Source: Mesorhizobium sp. YM1C-6-2 (GTDB lineage: Bacteria; Pseudomonadota; Alphaproteobacteria; Rhizobiales; Rhizobiaceae). From it: a stretch of 40,184 nucleotides of DNA. The stretch spans positions 1-40,184 of the forward strand of contig NZ_RCIZ01000020.1 of the NCBI RefSeq assembly GCF_003666685.1, read 5' to 3'. Numbering within the stretch: position 1 is the first letter of the stretch; each line of letters starts with the position of its first letter. This document shows, one piece after another, positions 1 through 8,977 of this stretch. The notes under the pieces are model-generated. The model was not told where the DNA came from. It saw only the letters and a program-made list of their open reading frames with translations, and did not search any database. Both the position numbers and the translations under genes were made by a program.

Positions 1-344
1 TACATGACCAGCGACGACTGCACCGACATCATCGAGCGATAGCCTGAATCGACCCGCTCGACCTCGCGGGCGACCAGTCCGTAGGTGACATAGCCGGCGC
101 CGAGCCCGCCATATTCTTCCGGAACGGTGATACCGAGCAGGCCGGCGTCGCCCATCTCGCGGAAGATCGCCGGGTCGGTCAGCTCGTCGAGATAGGCCTC
201 CTGGATGCGCGGCGCCAGCTTGTCGGCGGCAAAGCTCGCCGCCGCATCGCGGATCATCCGCTCATCCTCCGACAACTGATCCTCAAGAAGGAAAGGATCG
301 TCCCAGACGAAATTCGAGGCAGCGACCTTGCGTTCCATGTTCAT
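1..344 (-). CDS. gcdH: Glutaryl-CoA dehydrogenase, N-terminal part (cut by window edge)
   Basis: The minus strand reads as the first 114 codons of an acyl-CoA dehydrogenase and continues past position 1. The start is taken as the ATG at 344-342; another ATG lies two codons in, at 338. The visible part contains the segments [38 protein letters not shown] and [20 protein letters not shown], which match the N-terminal helical domain of glutaryl-CoA dehydrogenases. This family uses FAD to oxidise and decarboxylate glutaryl-CoA to crotonyl-CoA in lysine and tryptophan breakdown in the cytoplasm. The catalytic glutamate and most of the flavin site are outside the window. It diverges from the GGDEF-EAL gene to its right. 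The family call is firm; the exact substrate rests on the serine-rich SMMSVQSSL segment, which I associate with the glutaryl-CoA subgroup. Confidence 0.85.
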   Translation of the reverse strand, partial: MNMERKVAASNFVWDDPFLLEDQLSEDERMIRDAAASFAADKLAPRIQEAYLDELTDPAIFREMGDAGLLGITVPEEYGGLGAGYVTYGLVAREVERVDSGYRSMMSVQSSLVM

Positions 345-515
345 GACGGCGTCCCGTTCGTTCACAAGCCGATCCTAGACCCAAATACCTGCAACGGAAA
401 TTGCGCTGCACGAGGTCGTTTGGCGCAGATCGCATAAATGCAGGCGAAATGCAAAACGACCCGATAACCATTCTCTCGGAATTGGCCGTAACCAAGGCAT
501 GTAACGGACAAAGCT
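345..515. promoter_or_regulatory. Divergent intergenic region (gcdH / GGDEF-EAL)
   Basis: These 171 bases separate two divergently transcribed genes and should hold both promoters. The stretch is less GC-rich than its surroundings. I could not pick out a convincing -35/-10 pair or an operator. Confidence 0.35.
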
Positions 516-2654
516 ATGCCGCGCGTTAACCATTATCCTGCCAAGGGTCTGCGCATGGAAGCATCAGTCAGTCGTCACAGGCAACCTTTTCTGCAGCAGC
601 CCAATGTGAGCTCCAGAAAGCTGATCGCGCTCATCAAGAGCGCGTACTGGATCGCGCTTCTGATCATCGCCGCGATAACGATGGCGTCCTTCATCCTGCT
701 GCAGCAGATGATGGCGGCGCAGCAGCGTGACGACACCCTGCTGACGCTGGCAAGCGCGCAGAAGGCCCTGTCCCAGCGCGTGGTGTTCCTCGCCAACACG
801 ATCGGCGATGCGCCGCGCGAGAACCAGCTAGGACTTGTCGCTTCGCTGAGAAAGGCGGTCGGAGAGTTCGAGGCCAATTACGACATGCTGCTGGAGCGGA
901 CGGATGCCGACGCTTTGTCGACCGCGCCATTCGATCCGAAATCCATTGAAGGCGTGCTCTTCTCCAAGCCGTACCACCTGGACGTCTTCTCGACCGAACT
1001 TGCTGCCAATGGCTGGCGTTTCATTTCGGCGCTGGAGACGGAACTCGGGGTGCCTGGCGCCGACTACCGCGCCGGCAAGGAGACGGCGGTGCTCGACGAA
1101 ACCGTCGCCAACACGACGCTGGAGGGGTTCACGGCGCTCGGCGACCGCATCAATGCGCTCGCCGACGCCCGTCTCGACAGCACGCTTTCCCTGCACCGGA
1201 CGCTCTTCTACTCGACCATCGGCGTCATCATCCTCGTCGCCCTGTTCATCTTCCGGCCGATGTCGGACGTCATCCTGCGCAAGACCGACGAGCTGATGGA
1301 CGCGCGCAACTCGATGGCCTTCCTCGCCGTCCACGACGGACTGACCGGCCTGCACAACCGCTCCTTCCTCACCGATCACTTCGACACGCTGATCAAAGGG
1401 GCGGAGCGGCGCGACGAGCGCATGGCCGTCGTGCAGATCGACCTCGACCGCTTCAAGCAGATCAACGATACGCTCGGCCACGCCGCCGGCGACTACGTGC
1501 TGGTGGCCACCGCCCAGCGCATGCGCGAGTCCTGCCGGGCTTCCGACATCTGCGTCAGGCTCGGCGGCGACGAGTTCGTGATGATCCTGCAGGGCGCCGG
1601 CACCACCGAAGACATCAACATGGTCGCCCGGCGCATCATGGACCGCATCAACGAGCCGATCGGCTTCCAGGGCGCGACGATCCTGCCCGGCGCCAGCGCG
1701 GGCATCGCGGTCTACCCCGTGGACGCCGACAACGCCAACGACCTCATCGTGCATGCCGACCTTGCCCTCTATTCGGCCAAGAAGCAGGGTGGCGGCGCAT
1801 ATTCCTTCTTCTCCGAAGAGCTGCGGCGAGAGCTCGAGCACCGCAAGCAGCTCGAGCACGACCTGCGCATCGCCATCGCGGAAAAGTCGTTCCAGGTCTA
1901 CTTCCAGCCCCAGGTGTCGCTGACCAGCGGCGCCATTGCCGGCATCGAGGCGTTGGTGCGCTGGAAGCACGAGACGCGCGGAATGATCTCGCCGGGCGAG
2001 TTCATTCCGGTCGCCGAGAAATCGGGCCTGATGGCAGAGATCGGCCGGGTGGTCATCGCCAAGGCGATCCGCGCGGCGGCAGAATGGTATCGCGCGGGCA
2101 TCCAGTTCGGGCGTCTTGCCGTCAACGTCTCTGGTACGGAATTGCGCGAGGTCGACTTCGACAAGTTCCTCTTCGACACGCTCGAAGCGGAGGGGCTGCC
2201 GCCGCAGAAACTGTCGCTGGAAATAGTCGAATCCGTGATCCTCGACGATGAGAAGACAGGCATCGCCGCCAAGCTGCGCCATATCCGCTCGGCCGGCGTG
2301 CATCTCGAACTCGACGATTTCGGCACCGGCTACGCCTCGCTCAGCCACGTCAATCCGAACGAGATCGACAGGCTGAAGATCGACCGCCGTTTCGTTCAGA
2401 ACATCAACGCCAACGGTGACAACTCCAAGATCGTGCGCGCCATAACCGAGCTGGCGCGGGGACTGGGCATCTCCATCATCGCAGAGGGCGCGGAGACCGA
2501 GGCGGAGCTGTCCTCGCTGAAGTCGATCGGCTGCGACCAGGTGCAGGGCTACTCCATCGCGTTCCCTATGCCGGTGGAGCAGGCGCAGGAATGGCTGGCC
2601 TTGCGCAGCCCGAAGAAGCCGCTGCTGACGGTGCTCCAGGGCAGCCGCGCCTAG
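516..2654 (+). CDS. Membrane GGDEF-EAL cyclic-di-GMP enzyme
   Basis: The 712-residue protein has a membrane segment at about 43-64, an external region of about 160 residues whose start (TLASAQKALSQRVV) resembles the PilJ-type sensor helix, a second membrane segment at about 228-248, a GGDEF domain and an EAL domain. The diguanylate cyclase motif GGDEF is intact at 350-354, and an inhibitory RxxD site (RASD, 341-344) sits five residues before it. The phosphodiesterase motif EAL is at 478-480, and the later segments NVSGTEL, EIVES, DDFGTGYASL, LKIDRRF and EGAET keep the expected metal and catalytic residues. Both halves therefore look competent, and the net direction of c-di-GMP turnover cannot be read from sequence. 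The start could instead be the ATG at 555, which has a better Shine-Dalgarno (AAGGG at 543-547). The gene appears monocistronic. Confidence 0.93.
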   Translation: MPRVNHYPAKGLRMEASVSRHRQPFLQQPNVSSRKLIALIKSAYWIALLIIAAITMASFILLQQMMAAQQRDDTLLTLASAQKALSQRVVFLANTIGDAPRENQLGLVASLRKAVGEFEANYDMLLERTDADALSTAPFDPKSIEGVLFSKPYHLDVFSTELAANGWRFISALETELGVPGADYRAGKETAVLDETVANTTLEGFTALGDRINALADARLDSTLSLHRTLFYSTIGVIILVALFIFRPMSDVILRKTDELMDARNSMAFLAVHDGLTGLHNRSFLTDHFDTLIKGAERRDERMAVVQIDLDRFKQINDTLGHAAGDYVLVATAQRMRESCRASDICVRLGGDEFVMILQGAGTTEDINMVARRIMDRINEPIGFQGATILPGASAGIAVYPVDADNANDLIVHADLALYSAKKQGGGAYSFFSEELRRELEHRKQLEHDLRIAIAEKSFQVYFQPQVSLTSGAIAGIEALVRWKHETRGMISPGEFIPVAEKSGLMAEIGRVVIAKAIRAAAEWYRAGIQFGRLAVNVSGTELREVDFDKFLFDTLEAEGLPPQKLSLEIVESVILDDEKTGIAAKLRHIRSAGVHLELDDFGTGYASLSHVNPNEIDRLKIDRRFVQNINANGDNSKIVRAITELARGLGISIIAEGAETEAELSSLKSIGCDQVQGYSIAFPMPVEQAQEWLALRSPKKPLLTVLQGSRA

Positions 2655-2744
2655 AAGACTGGCACAAGCTTTCCACAGCGACCGTTTGCGGCAACTGTGC
2701 CATAAGCCGCCATCGTCAACGTGGCTTCAGCGTGACTTCCTGCC

Positions 2745-3227
2745 ATGATCGAACCGGTCACCCGAGATATCGAGCCAGCCGTCCTGGCGCTCAACAACCG
2801 GCATGCCGAGGAATTGTCCTGGCTTGAGCCGGAGCAGCTCTCGCATCTCATCTCGCAGGCCTTTTATGCGCGCCGCATCGGAGCGGTGGAGGCGTTCCTG
2901 ATCGCGTTCGACCAGGATGCCGACTACGACAGCCCCAATTTCCTGTGGTTCAAGTCGCGCTATGCGCGCTTCGTCTATGTCGACCGGATCGCCGTGGTGG
3001 AGACCGCGCGGGGGCAGGGCCACGCCCGGCGGCTCTATCATGACCTGTTCGACATCGCGGCCCGCACCGGCCACGACATCGTCGTCTGCGAAGTGAATTC
3101 GGACCCGCCAAATCCGGGGTCGGACGCGTTCCATGCGGCGCTCGGCTTCCTCGAAATCGGCCAGGCGACGATCCACGGCGGCAAGAAGGCGGTACGCTAT
3201 TTCGCCCGGTCGCTCGGCCCGGCCTAA
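2745..3227 (+). CDS. GNAT-family N-acetyltransferase
   Basis: The 160-residue protein is about the size of a single GNAT domain. The central part, FVYVDRIAVVETARGQGHARRLYHDL, carries the acetyl-CoA pyrophosphate loop (R-x-x-G-x-A form, here RGQGHA), and a late HAALGFLEIGQ segment matches the usual last strand-helix unit. Members move an acetyl group from acetyl-CoA to an amine; the substrate cannot be told from sequence. It follows the GGDEF-EAL gene by 90 bases and precedes the FAH-family gene by 113, so operon membership is uncertain. The ATG at 2745 has no strong ribosome binding site, but no better start lies nearby. Confidence 0.85.
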   Translation: MIEPVTRDIEPAVLALNNRHAEELSWLEPEQLSHLISQAFYARRIGAVEAFLIAFDQDADYDSPNFLWFKSRYARFVYVDRIAVVETARGQGHARRLYHDLFDIAARTGHDIVVCEVNSDPPNPGSDAFHAALGFLEIGQATIHGGKKAVRYFARSLGPA

Positions 3228-3340
3228 CCGGGCAATTCGTCTTTCCGGAACTGAAGCGCTCGGACAAACGGCGGCTTGACGGCGGGCCGCTATGGGCCTT
3301 GTTGTGGTGGAAGGCCGAAGATCGGTGCGAGGAGAAACGA

Positions 3341-4351
3341 ATGAAACTGGCTACGCTGAAGAACGGGACGCGTGACGGGAAGCTTGTCGTCGTGTCGCGC
3401 GACCTTACCCGCTGCACCGACGCCTCGTTCCTGGTTCCGACCTTGCAGGCTGCGCTCGACGACTGGCGGCGCATAGCGCCGCATCTGGCGACGCTCGCGG
3501 AATCGCTGGAAACCGGGGCGGTGCCGTCGTCGCGCTTCCACGAGCATGACGCGCATTCGCCGCTGCCGCGCGCCTATCAATGGGCCGACGGCTCGGCCTA
3601 TCTCAACCACATCGAATTGGTGCGCAAGTCGCGCGGTTCCGAAATGCCGCCGGGTTTCGCGACCGACCCGCTGATGTACCAGGGCGGTTCGGATTCCTTC
3701 CTGGCGCCGCGCGACCCCATCCGCGCAGCCGACGAAGCCTGGGGCATCGACATGGAGGGCGAGATCGGGGTGATCGTCGACGATGTGCGGGCCGGCGCCG
3801 ATGCGGAGGAGGCGAGGGAGGCGATTCGGCTCGTCATGCTGGTCAACGACGTCAGCCTGCGGCGGCTGGCTGCACCGGAACTCGCCAAGGGTTTTGGCTT
3901 CTTCCAGGCAAAACCCTCGTCGGCGTTTTCGCCTGTCGCGGTGACGCCGGACGAGCTGGGCGAGGCCTGGGACGGCGGAAAGCTGAACCTGCCGCTGCAC
4001 GTGGACCTCAACGGAAAACCGCTCGGCCGCGCGAATGCCGGCGAGATGCATTTCGATTTCGGGCAACTGATCGCGCATGCGGCGAAGACGAGGCCACTGG
4101 CCGCCGGCACCATCGTCGGCTCGGGCACCGTTTCCAACAAGCTCGACGGCGGCCACGGCAAGCCGGTTTCGGAGGGCGGGGCGGGTTATTCCTGCCTGGC
4201 CGAGCTGAGGATCGTCGAAAGCATGGAGGGCAGGGAGGCGAAGACGCCGTTCCTGCGCTTCGGCGACACCGTGCGTATCGAGATGAAGGACCGGAGCGGC
4301 CACTCGATCTTCGGCGCGATCGAGCAGACGGTCGAGAAATACGAGCGCTGA
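3341..4351 (+). CDS. Fumarylacetoacetate hydrolase family protein
   Basis: The 336-residue protein belongs to the FAH superfamily, metal-dependent enzymes that cut or hydrate beta-diketo acids in aromatic and sugar-acid catabolism. Supporting segments are DMEGEIGVIVDDV, with the acidic metal ligands, LVNDVSLRR and GSGTVSNK. The N-terminal region (about 1-90) is the extra domain found in fumarylacetoacetase-like members of about 330 residues. The ATG at 3341 is chosen over a TTG at 3299 because a GGAG ribosome binding site ends six bases before it and MKLATLKNG is the usual family start. It converges on the cyclase gene to its right with only 28 bases between. The substrate is unknown; fumarylacetoacetate itself is possible, but no homogentisate genes are beside it. 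Confidence 0.88.
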   Translation: MKLATLKNGTRDGKLVVVSRDLTRCTDASFLVPTLQAALDDWRRIAPHLATLAESLETGAVPSSRFHEHDAHSPLPRAYQWADGSAYLNHIELVRKSRGSEMPPGFATDPLMYQGGSDSFLAPRDPIRAADEAWGIDMEGEIGVIVDDVRAGADAEEAREAIRLVMLVNDVSLRRLAAPELAKGFGFFQAKPSSAFSPVAVTPDELGEAWDGGKLNLPLHVDLNGKPLGRANAGEMHFDFGQLIAHAAKTRPLAAGTIVGSGTVSNKLDGGHGKPVSEGGAGYSCLAELRIVESMEGREAKTPFLRFGDTVRIEMKDRSGHSIFGAIEQTVEKYER

Positions 4352-4379
4352 AGGCCCAGGGAGGCGGGACGGCCGCTCG

Positions 4380-5642
4380 TCAGTTGCTGACGATCGGCTT
4401 CAGCTCGATAAGCGGCTGGGCGATCGTCGGCTCCAGGAGCTCCTTGGCGAAGGTGAAGAGTTCGATCTCTTCCGCCACCCCGGAGAGGCGCTGCTTGCCG
4501 ATGCTGACCCATTTCTCGGGCTGGAGGGCGACGATGTCGTTCGTCACGAGGGCGTCCATTCCGGTCGCCTTGGTCAGCGATTCGATGCGCGACACCTCGT
4601 TCACGGTCGGACCGATCACCGAGAAGGCCAGACGCCGCGATATGCCGATATTGCCGAACATCACCGTTCCGGTGTTCAGCCCGATGCCGAACTTGATCGG
4701 AAACAGACCGTCCCCGCGCCGTTTGGCGTTGAGCTGATCGCGGGCCTTGAGCACGTTGCGCAGAGCGGTCGTCGCCGCGTCGACGGCAGCCATCTGCTGT
4801 TCGACGTCGTTGTAGGGAAAGATCGCCAGCACGCCGTCGCCCACGAAATCGAGCACCTCGCCGCCCGCCTCGATGATCGGCGTCGCGGTGCAGTCGAAAT
4901 ATTCGTTCAGCAGGTCGATGTAGTCCTTGCCCGGCATCGTATCGGCGAGCGCGGTGGAATTGCGCATGTCGTTGTACCAGACGACCGCCCTGGTCTCGCT
5001 GCCGTCGCCGCGGCGGATGGAGCCGGCGAGTACGCGGGTTCCCGCCTCCCGGCCGAGATAGGTCTCGGAGATGTTGCGGGCTATGCGCGACTGGATGACG
5101 GTCTTGCAAGCCACGGCGAAGCGGCGCTGGATCTTCTGCAGCGCCTCCAGTTCGCCGTTGGTGAAGCCGCCCTCGCGGTCGGCCGACCACGTCGCGATGA
5201 TGCCGAGCTGCTTGGCGGTGGCGTTTTCATTCTTGATCGAGAGACCGGTGCGGATGACGAGGTAATCGGTCATGCCTTGTGCCGCGACTTCCTCGAGAAC
5301 CGGAAAATCTAGGAGCTTGGACGGCCCCTCGAGCTTGCGGCGGAGCACGTCGACATCGTTGTCGAACATGTATTTCATCGGGCTGCGCAACCACGCCTCG
5401 GAGGCGGTGTCCTGGTGGATGAACTGCTCGAATTCCGTCGGCTTGCCGCGCGCCCACAGGATGGTCTCAGCCTGGAAGAGCGGATGCAGGGTCGGCCAGG
5501 TGAGCCTAGCCCGGCCCAATGGTATGCCGATCGCATGGATGCGGTTGCAAAGGGCTTCGAACATGCCGACGATATCGGGTTCCGACAGCGCCTGATCGAC
5601 CAGCCACTCGTTGATTCCGTTCACCAATGTCGTGTCTGTCAT
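4380..5642 (-). CDS. Class III adenylate/guanylate cyclase with N-terminal sensor-like region
   Basis: The 420-residue soluble protein has an N-terminal region of about 190 residues that looks like a GAF-type sensor, then a class III cyclase catalytic domain from about 205. The two metal-binding aspartates are present: D225 in WYNDMRNST and D269 in FVGDGVLAIFP. The transition-state Asn and Arg lie in the segment VIGPTVNEVSRIE, where the aspartate that usually selects adenine is replaced by proline, so nucleotide choice (cAMP or cGMP) is open. The ATG at 5642 is preferred over an upstream GTG at 5678. It is transcribed away from the DUF3095 gene across a 177-base region and lies in a neighbourhood with a cyclic-nucleotide-binding protein (15983) and an MBL-fold hydrolase (16440), which suggests a shared signalling role. 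Confidence 0.9.
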   Translation of the reverse strand: MTDTTLVNGINEWLVDQALSEPDIVGMFEALCNRIHAIGIPLGRARLTWPTLHPLFQAETILWARGKPTEFEQFIHQDTASEAWLRSPMKYMFDNDVDVLRRKLEGPSKLLDFPVLEEVAAQGMTDYLVIRTGLSIKNENATAKQLGIIATWSADREGGFTNGELEALQKIQRRFAVACKTVIQSRIARNISETYLGREAGTRVLAGSIRRGDGSETRAVVWYNDMRNSTALADTMPGKDYIDLLNEYFDCTATPIIEAGGEVLDFVGDGVLAIFPYNDVEQQMAAVDAATTALRNVLKARDQLNAKRRGDGLFPIKFGIGLNTGTVMFGNIGISRRLAFSVIGPTVNEVSRIESLTKATGMDALVTNDIVALQPEKWVSIGKQRLSGVAEEIELFTFAKELLEPTIAQPLIELKPIVSN

Positions 5643-5819
5643 GAAGAGCCTTGAGAAGCGCCGCCAGCCGCAGACCACGATATGTGGAGTGCCGAGCGGG
5701 ATTTTTTAAGTCCGCCGACCAAATCAGCAGCTACATTTCTTCGTGATATGTTCCGGTGGCCGTAAATGTCGAGCGGAAGCGTTCCGGCAAGACGGCTCGA
5801 TCGAACGAGGGCGTGCCTG
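5643..5819. promoter_or_regulatory. Divergent intergenic region (cyclase / DUF3095)
   Basis: This 177-base region lies between the two divergent cyclase-like genes and must hold both promoters unless the DUF3095 start is earlier (an ATG at 5766 is in frame). It includes a run of six T at about 5701-5706 and an AT-richer stretch to about 5755. I found no clear operator. Confidence 0.35.
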
Positions 5820-6962
5820 ATGACAGCAGCAACCGCCGAATTCACGCGCTCCTTGCCCGTCGGCGGCGAGTTCCGCACCGTCCTGGAAGACGGGCTCTAT
5901 CGTCCCGCGCCGGATGATTGGCTGATCGCGGTCAGCGATGTCGTCGGCTCCCGCAAGGCGATAGCGGCCGGCCAGTACAAAGCGGTGAACATGGCGGGTG
6001 TCGCCGTGATCAGCGCCTTGATGAACGCGCTGGATACCCAGGCTTTGCCCTACATCTTCGGCGGCGACGGCGCGGCGATCATATGTTCGCCGGCCGATCG
6101 GGACGTGGTGGCCGATACGCTGGCCAAGACTGTGGCATGGGTAAAGGAGGACCTCGGCCTCACGCTGAGGGCGGCGCTGGTGCCGATCTCCGCGGTACGG
6201 GCGGAGGGCCACGACGTGCTCGTCCAGGCGACACGGGTCTCCGAGGCGGTCAACAACTATGCCTTCCGGGGAGGCGGGCTCACGCGGGCCGAAGCGCTGA
6301 TGAAAGCGGGCGAATACGCGGTTCCGCCGGCTCCGCCGGGCAGCAGGCCGGACCTCACCGGGCTTTCCTGCCGCTGGTCGCCGGTAAAGCCCGAAAACGG
6401 GAAGATCGTATCGATCATCATCGAACCGGGCGAGGGCAGAGCGGCCAGCTTCCCGCAAATAGCGGAAAAGCTGCTGGATCTGGCGGGAATGCGGCTGCCG
6501 AGGGGCGGTTCGCCGATGCCGGCCGGCGGGCCGACCGGAAGATGGCCGCCGGAAGGGCTGGAACTCGAGGCGCGGGCGACGCGCGGCACCCATCCGCTGG
6601 CGGTCCGCAGGGCAGGCCTCTACCTCTGGACGTTCCTGTCGTGGTTCATCATGACCTTCGGCGTCCGCATCGGAACTTTCAGCGCGAGGCACTACAAGGA
6701 ATTTACTTCTCTCAATACGGACTATAGAAAATTCCAGGACGGGTTGCGCATCACCGTGTCGTTGGGGGACGCTGAACTGGGCAAACTGACGGAATTCCTG
6801 GAGGACGAACGCAAGGCGAAAAATCTTCGCTACGGACTTTGCGTTCAAGATAGTGCAATCCTTACCTGCTACGTGCCATCGGTGACGTCGGATTCGCATT
6901 TTCATTTTCTTGACGGGGCGGGTGGAGGCTATGCGCAGGCGGCGGAGAACATGAAGTCCTGA
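5820..6962 (+). CDS. DUF3095 protein with nucleotide-cyclase-like motifs
   Basis: About 380 residues. It reads as a DUF3095 protein, a family of unknown function that I associate with the nucleotide cyclase fold. Two segments resemble the metal-binding parts of class III cyclases: AVSDVVGSR near residue 40, comparable to the F-x-D-I-x-G strand, and FGGDGAAII near residue 80, comparable to the G-D-G hairpin. A tryptophan-rich membrane-like stretch, YLWTFLSWFIMTFGVRIG, lies near 265. The C-terminal part binds nothing I can name. The start at 5820 has CGAGG about nine bases upstream; an in-frame ATG at 5766 is weaker. It is the first gene on the plus strand before the importer genes, 113 bases away, and faces the class III cyclase. 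Whether it makes a cyclic nucleotide, or only binds one, is not known to me. Confidence 0.8.
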   Translation: MTAATAEFTRSLPVGGEFRTVLEDGLYRPAPDDWLIAVSDVVGSRKAIAAGQYKAVNMAGVAVISALMNALDTQALPYIFGGDGAAIICSPADRDVVADTLAKTVAWVKEDLGLTLRAALVPISAVRAEGHDVLVQATRVSEAVNNYAFRGGGLTRAEALMKAGEYAVPPAPPGSRPDLTGLSCRWSPVKPENGKIVSIIIEPGEGRAASFPQIAEKLLDLAGMRLPRGGSPMPAGGPTGRWPPEGLELEARATRGTHPLAVRRAGLYLWTFLSWFIMTFGVRIGTFSARHYKEFTSLNTDYRKFQDGLRITVSLGDAELGKLTEFLEDERKAKNLRYGLCVQDSAILTCYVPSVTSDSHFHFLDGAGGGYAQAAENMKS

Positions 6963-7075
6963 TCGAACGGCCAACATCGGAAAATCAAAAGCATGCGGAG
7001 CGGTTGCCGATGGCGGCGGCGGCCGGTTCCGCAACTGATGCAGCCGGGCGAGGCGATCGAGCATAGTTAGCGGGT

Positions 7076-8977
7076 TTGGGGAACGACGAGTTGGAAGAGG
7101 GTGAGGTTCTTCGCGTCAACGATCTGAGGGTGGCGTTCGACGTCAGCGGCTCCCCCGTCGAGGTCGTCCGGGGCATCGGCTTTCGCGTCTGCTCGGGCGC
7201 CGTGACCGCCGTTGTCGGCGAATCCGGCTCAGGCAAGTCGGTGACCGCCCAGGCCATCATGCGCATTCTGCCGAAAAACGGCACGATCACGGGCGGATCG
7301 ATCGATTTTCGCCCGAAATCCGGGGAAATCGTCAATATGGCCGCATTGCCGGCGAACGGACCCAAGGTCCGGTCGCTGCGTGGCTCGGCGGTTTCGATGA
7401 TCTTCCAGGAGCCGATGTCGTCGCTGTCGCCGGTCCACTCGGTCGGCGACCAGGTGGAGGAAAGCCTGCGCATCCATGCGCTGGGCGCCGGCATGTCGCG
7501 CAAGGAACTGCGCGCCGCCACCGAAGAAACGCTCGAACTGGTGGGTTTTCCCAATCCGCATCGCGCCTACGACATGTATCCGTTCGAGATGTCCGGCGGC
7601 CTGCGCCAGCGCGCCATGATCGCCATGGCGCTCATCTGCCGGCCGTCGCTGCTGATCGCCGACGAACCGACCACGGCGCTGGACGTCACCGTCCAGGCAC
7701 AGATCCTCAAGCTTCTCAAGGACTTGCAGAAGAAGCTGAACATGGCGGTTCTGCTGATCACGCATGATCTCGGCGTGGTCGCCAACCTCGCCGACGAGGT
7801 GGTCGTGGTCTATAATGGCAGGGTCGTCGAGGCCGGGCCGGTCGACGAGATATTCAGGGATCCGCAGCACGACTATCTCAAGGCCCTGCTCAACGCCGCC
7901 CCGCATTTCGACATGGCTCCCGATCAGCGGCTGGTGGCGCTTCGCGGGGGCAAGCGCAGCGCCGTCGAAATGCAGAAGCATCAGGCCAAGCACGCCCAGC
8001 CGGCCGACCGGCCGCTGCTTACCGTCTCAAACCTCAGCAAGGTCTATCATCTGAGGAAGGCGTCGCTGTTCGGCGGCGAGGCCCGTGTGATCAGGGCCGT
8101 CGACGATGTGAGCTTCACCATCCGCCGCGGCGAATGCCTGGGGCTCGTCGGCGAAAGCGGCAGCGGCAAGACGACCGTCAGCAAGATCCTGACCCGCGCC
8201 ATCACGGCGGATTCCGGGTCCGTGCTGTTCGACGACGGGCAGAAGCAGGTCGACGTGCTCAAGCTCGACGAGCGCCAGCTGAAGGAATTCAGGCCGCGCC
8301 TGCAGATGGTGTTCCAGGACCCGGTGAGCTCGCTCTCGCCGCGCATGACCATTGCCGACATATTGCGCGAGCCGATGCAGATCCACCGACAGGGCAACCG
8401 GGCCGAACAGATCACGCGGGCGAAGGATCTGCTGACGTCGGTCGAACTCGGCGCCAACGCACTCAACCGCTACCCGCACAGCTTCTCCGGCGGCCAGCGC
8501 CAGCGCATCGGCATCGCGCGTGCGCTCGCCATGGATCCCGACCTGCTCATCCTGGATGAGCCCGTCTCGGCCCTCGACGTCTCGGTGCAGGCGCAGGTTC
8601 TGAACCTGCTCAAGGACCTGCAGAAGGAAATGGGGCTGACATATCTTTTTATCGCCCACAATCTTGCGGTCGTGAACTACATGGCGGAACGTGTGGCCGT
8701 CATGGCCGCGGGCCGCATCGTCGAGATCGGGCCGAGCCGGGCGATCTTCGAGGCGCCGGCCCATCCCTATACCAGGGCGCTGCTGAAGGCCGTTCCGTTT
8801 GCAGATCTCGACCGGCCGCTGGTGCTGGATGAACTCGTGCTCAAGGGATCGTCCGATCCGTGCAACTGGCCGGACGCGTTCCGAGGAGAAATGCATGACC
8901 TGGCCGCCATCGAGCTTGGCGGCGGGCATCAGGTTCTGGCCCGCCAGACCGCTGATATCGGGGAGATTCACGCATGA
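7076..8977 (+). CDS. Peptide-type ABC importer ATPase, two fused ATPase domains
   Basis: The 633-residue protein fuses two DppD/DppF-like ATPase domains, as in YejF. The first has Walker A GESGSGKS (48-55), signature MSGGLRQR and Walker [13 protein letters not shown]. The second has Walker A GESGSGKT (from 359), signature FSGGQRQR and Walker [13 protein letters not shown]. Both carry the H-loop ([15 protein letters not shown]), so both look able to hydrolyse ATP and power uptake of a peptide, opine or similar solute across the inner membrane. No ATG is available in frame: the start is a TTG at 7076 or at 7091. The stop overlaps the start of the binding-protein gene by four bases. The gene order (ATPase, binding protein, two permeases) makes a complete importer. 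Confidence 0.93.
   Translation: MGNDELEEGEVLRVNDLRVAFDVSGSPVEVVRGIGFRVCSGAVTAVVGESGSGKSVTAQAIMRILPKNGTITGGSIDFRPKSGEIVNMAALPANGPKVRSLRGSAVSMIFQEPMSSLSPVHSVGDQVEESLRIHALGAGMSRKELRAATEETLELVGFPNPHRAYDMYPFEMSGGLRQRAMIAMALICRPSLLIADEPTTALDVTVQAQILKLLKDLQKKLNMAVLLITHDLGVVANLADEVVVVYNGRVVEAGPVDEIFRDPQHDYLKALLNAAPHFDMAPDQRLVALRGGKRSAVEMQKHQAKHAQPADRPLLTVSNLSKVYHLRKASLFGGEARVIRAVDDVSFTIRRGECLGLVGESGSGKTTVSKILTRAITADSGSVLFDDGQKQVDVLKLDERQLKEFRPRLQMVFQDPVSSLSPRMTIADILREPMQIHRQGNRAEQITRAKDLLTSVELGANALNRYPHSFSGGQRQRIGIARALAMDPDLLILDEPVSALDVSVQAQVLNLLKDLQKEMGLTYLFIAHNLAVVNYMAERVAVMAAGRIVEIGPSRAIFEAPAHPYTRALLKAVPFADLDRPLVLDELVLKGSSDPCNWPDAFRGEMHDLAAIELGGGHQVLARQTADIGEIHA

Noticed and set aside
828-2348. 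506-codon minus-strand ORF
   Set aside because: It lies antisense to the GGDEF-EAL gene, is rich in Arg, Asp and His with no domain, and is a high-GC shadow frame.
2660-2702. Inverted GGCACA...TGTGCC after the GGDEF-EAL gene
   Set aside because: The loop of about 30 bases and short six-base arms make it weak as a terminator or operator.
6995-7032. Imperfect hairpin GCGGA...TCCGC upstream of the importer ATPase
   Set aside because: The stem is interrupted, the loop is long and there is no T-run; it is likely chance in GC-rich DNA.
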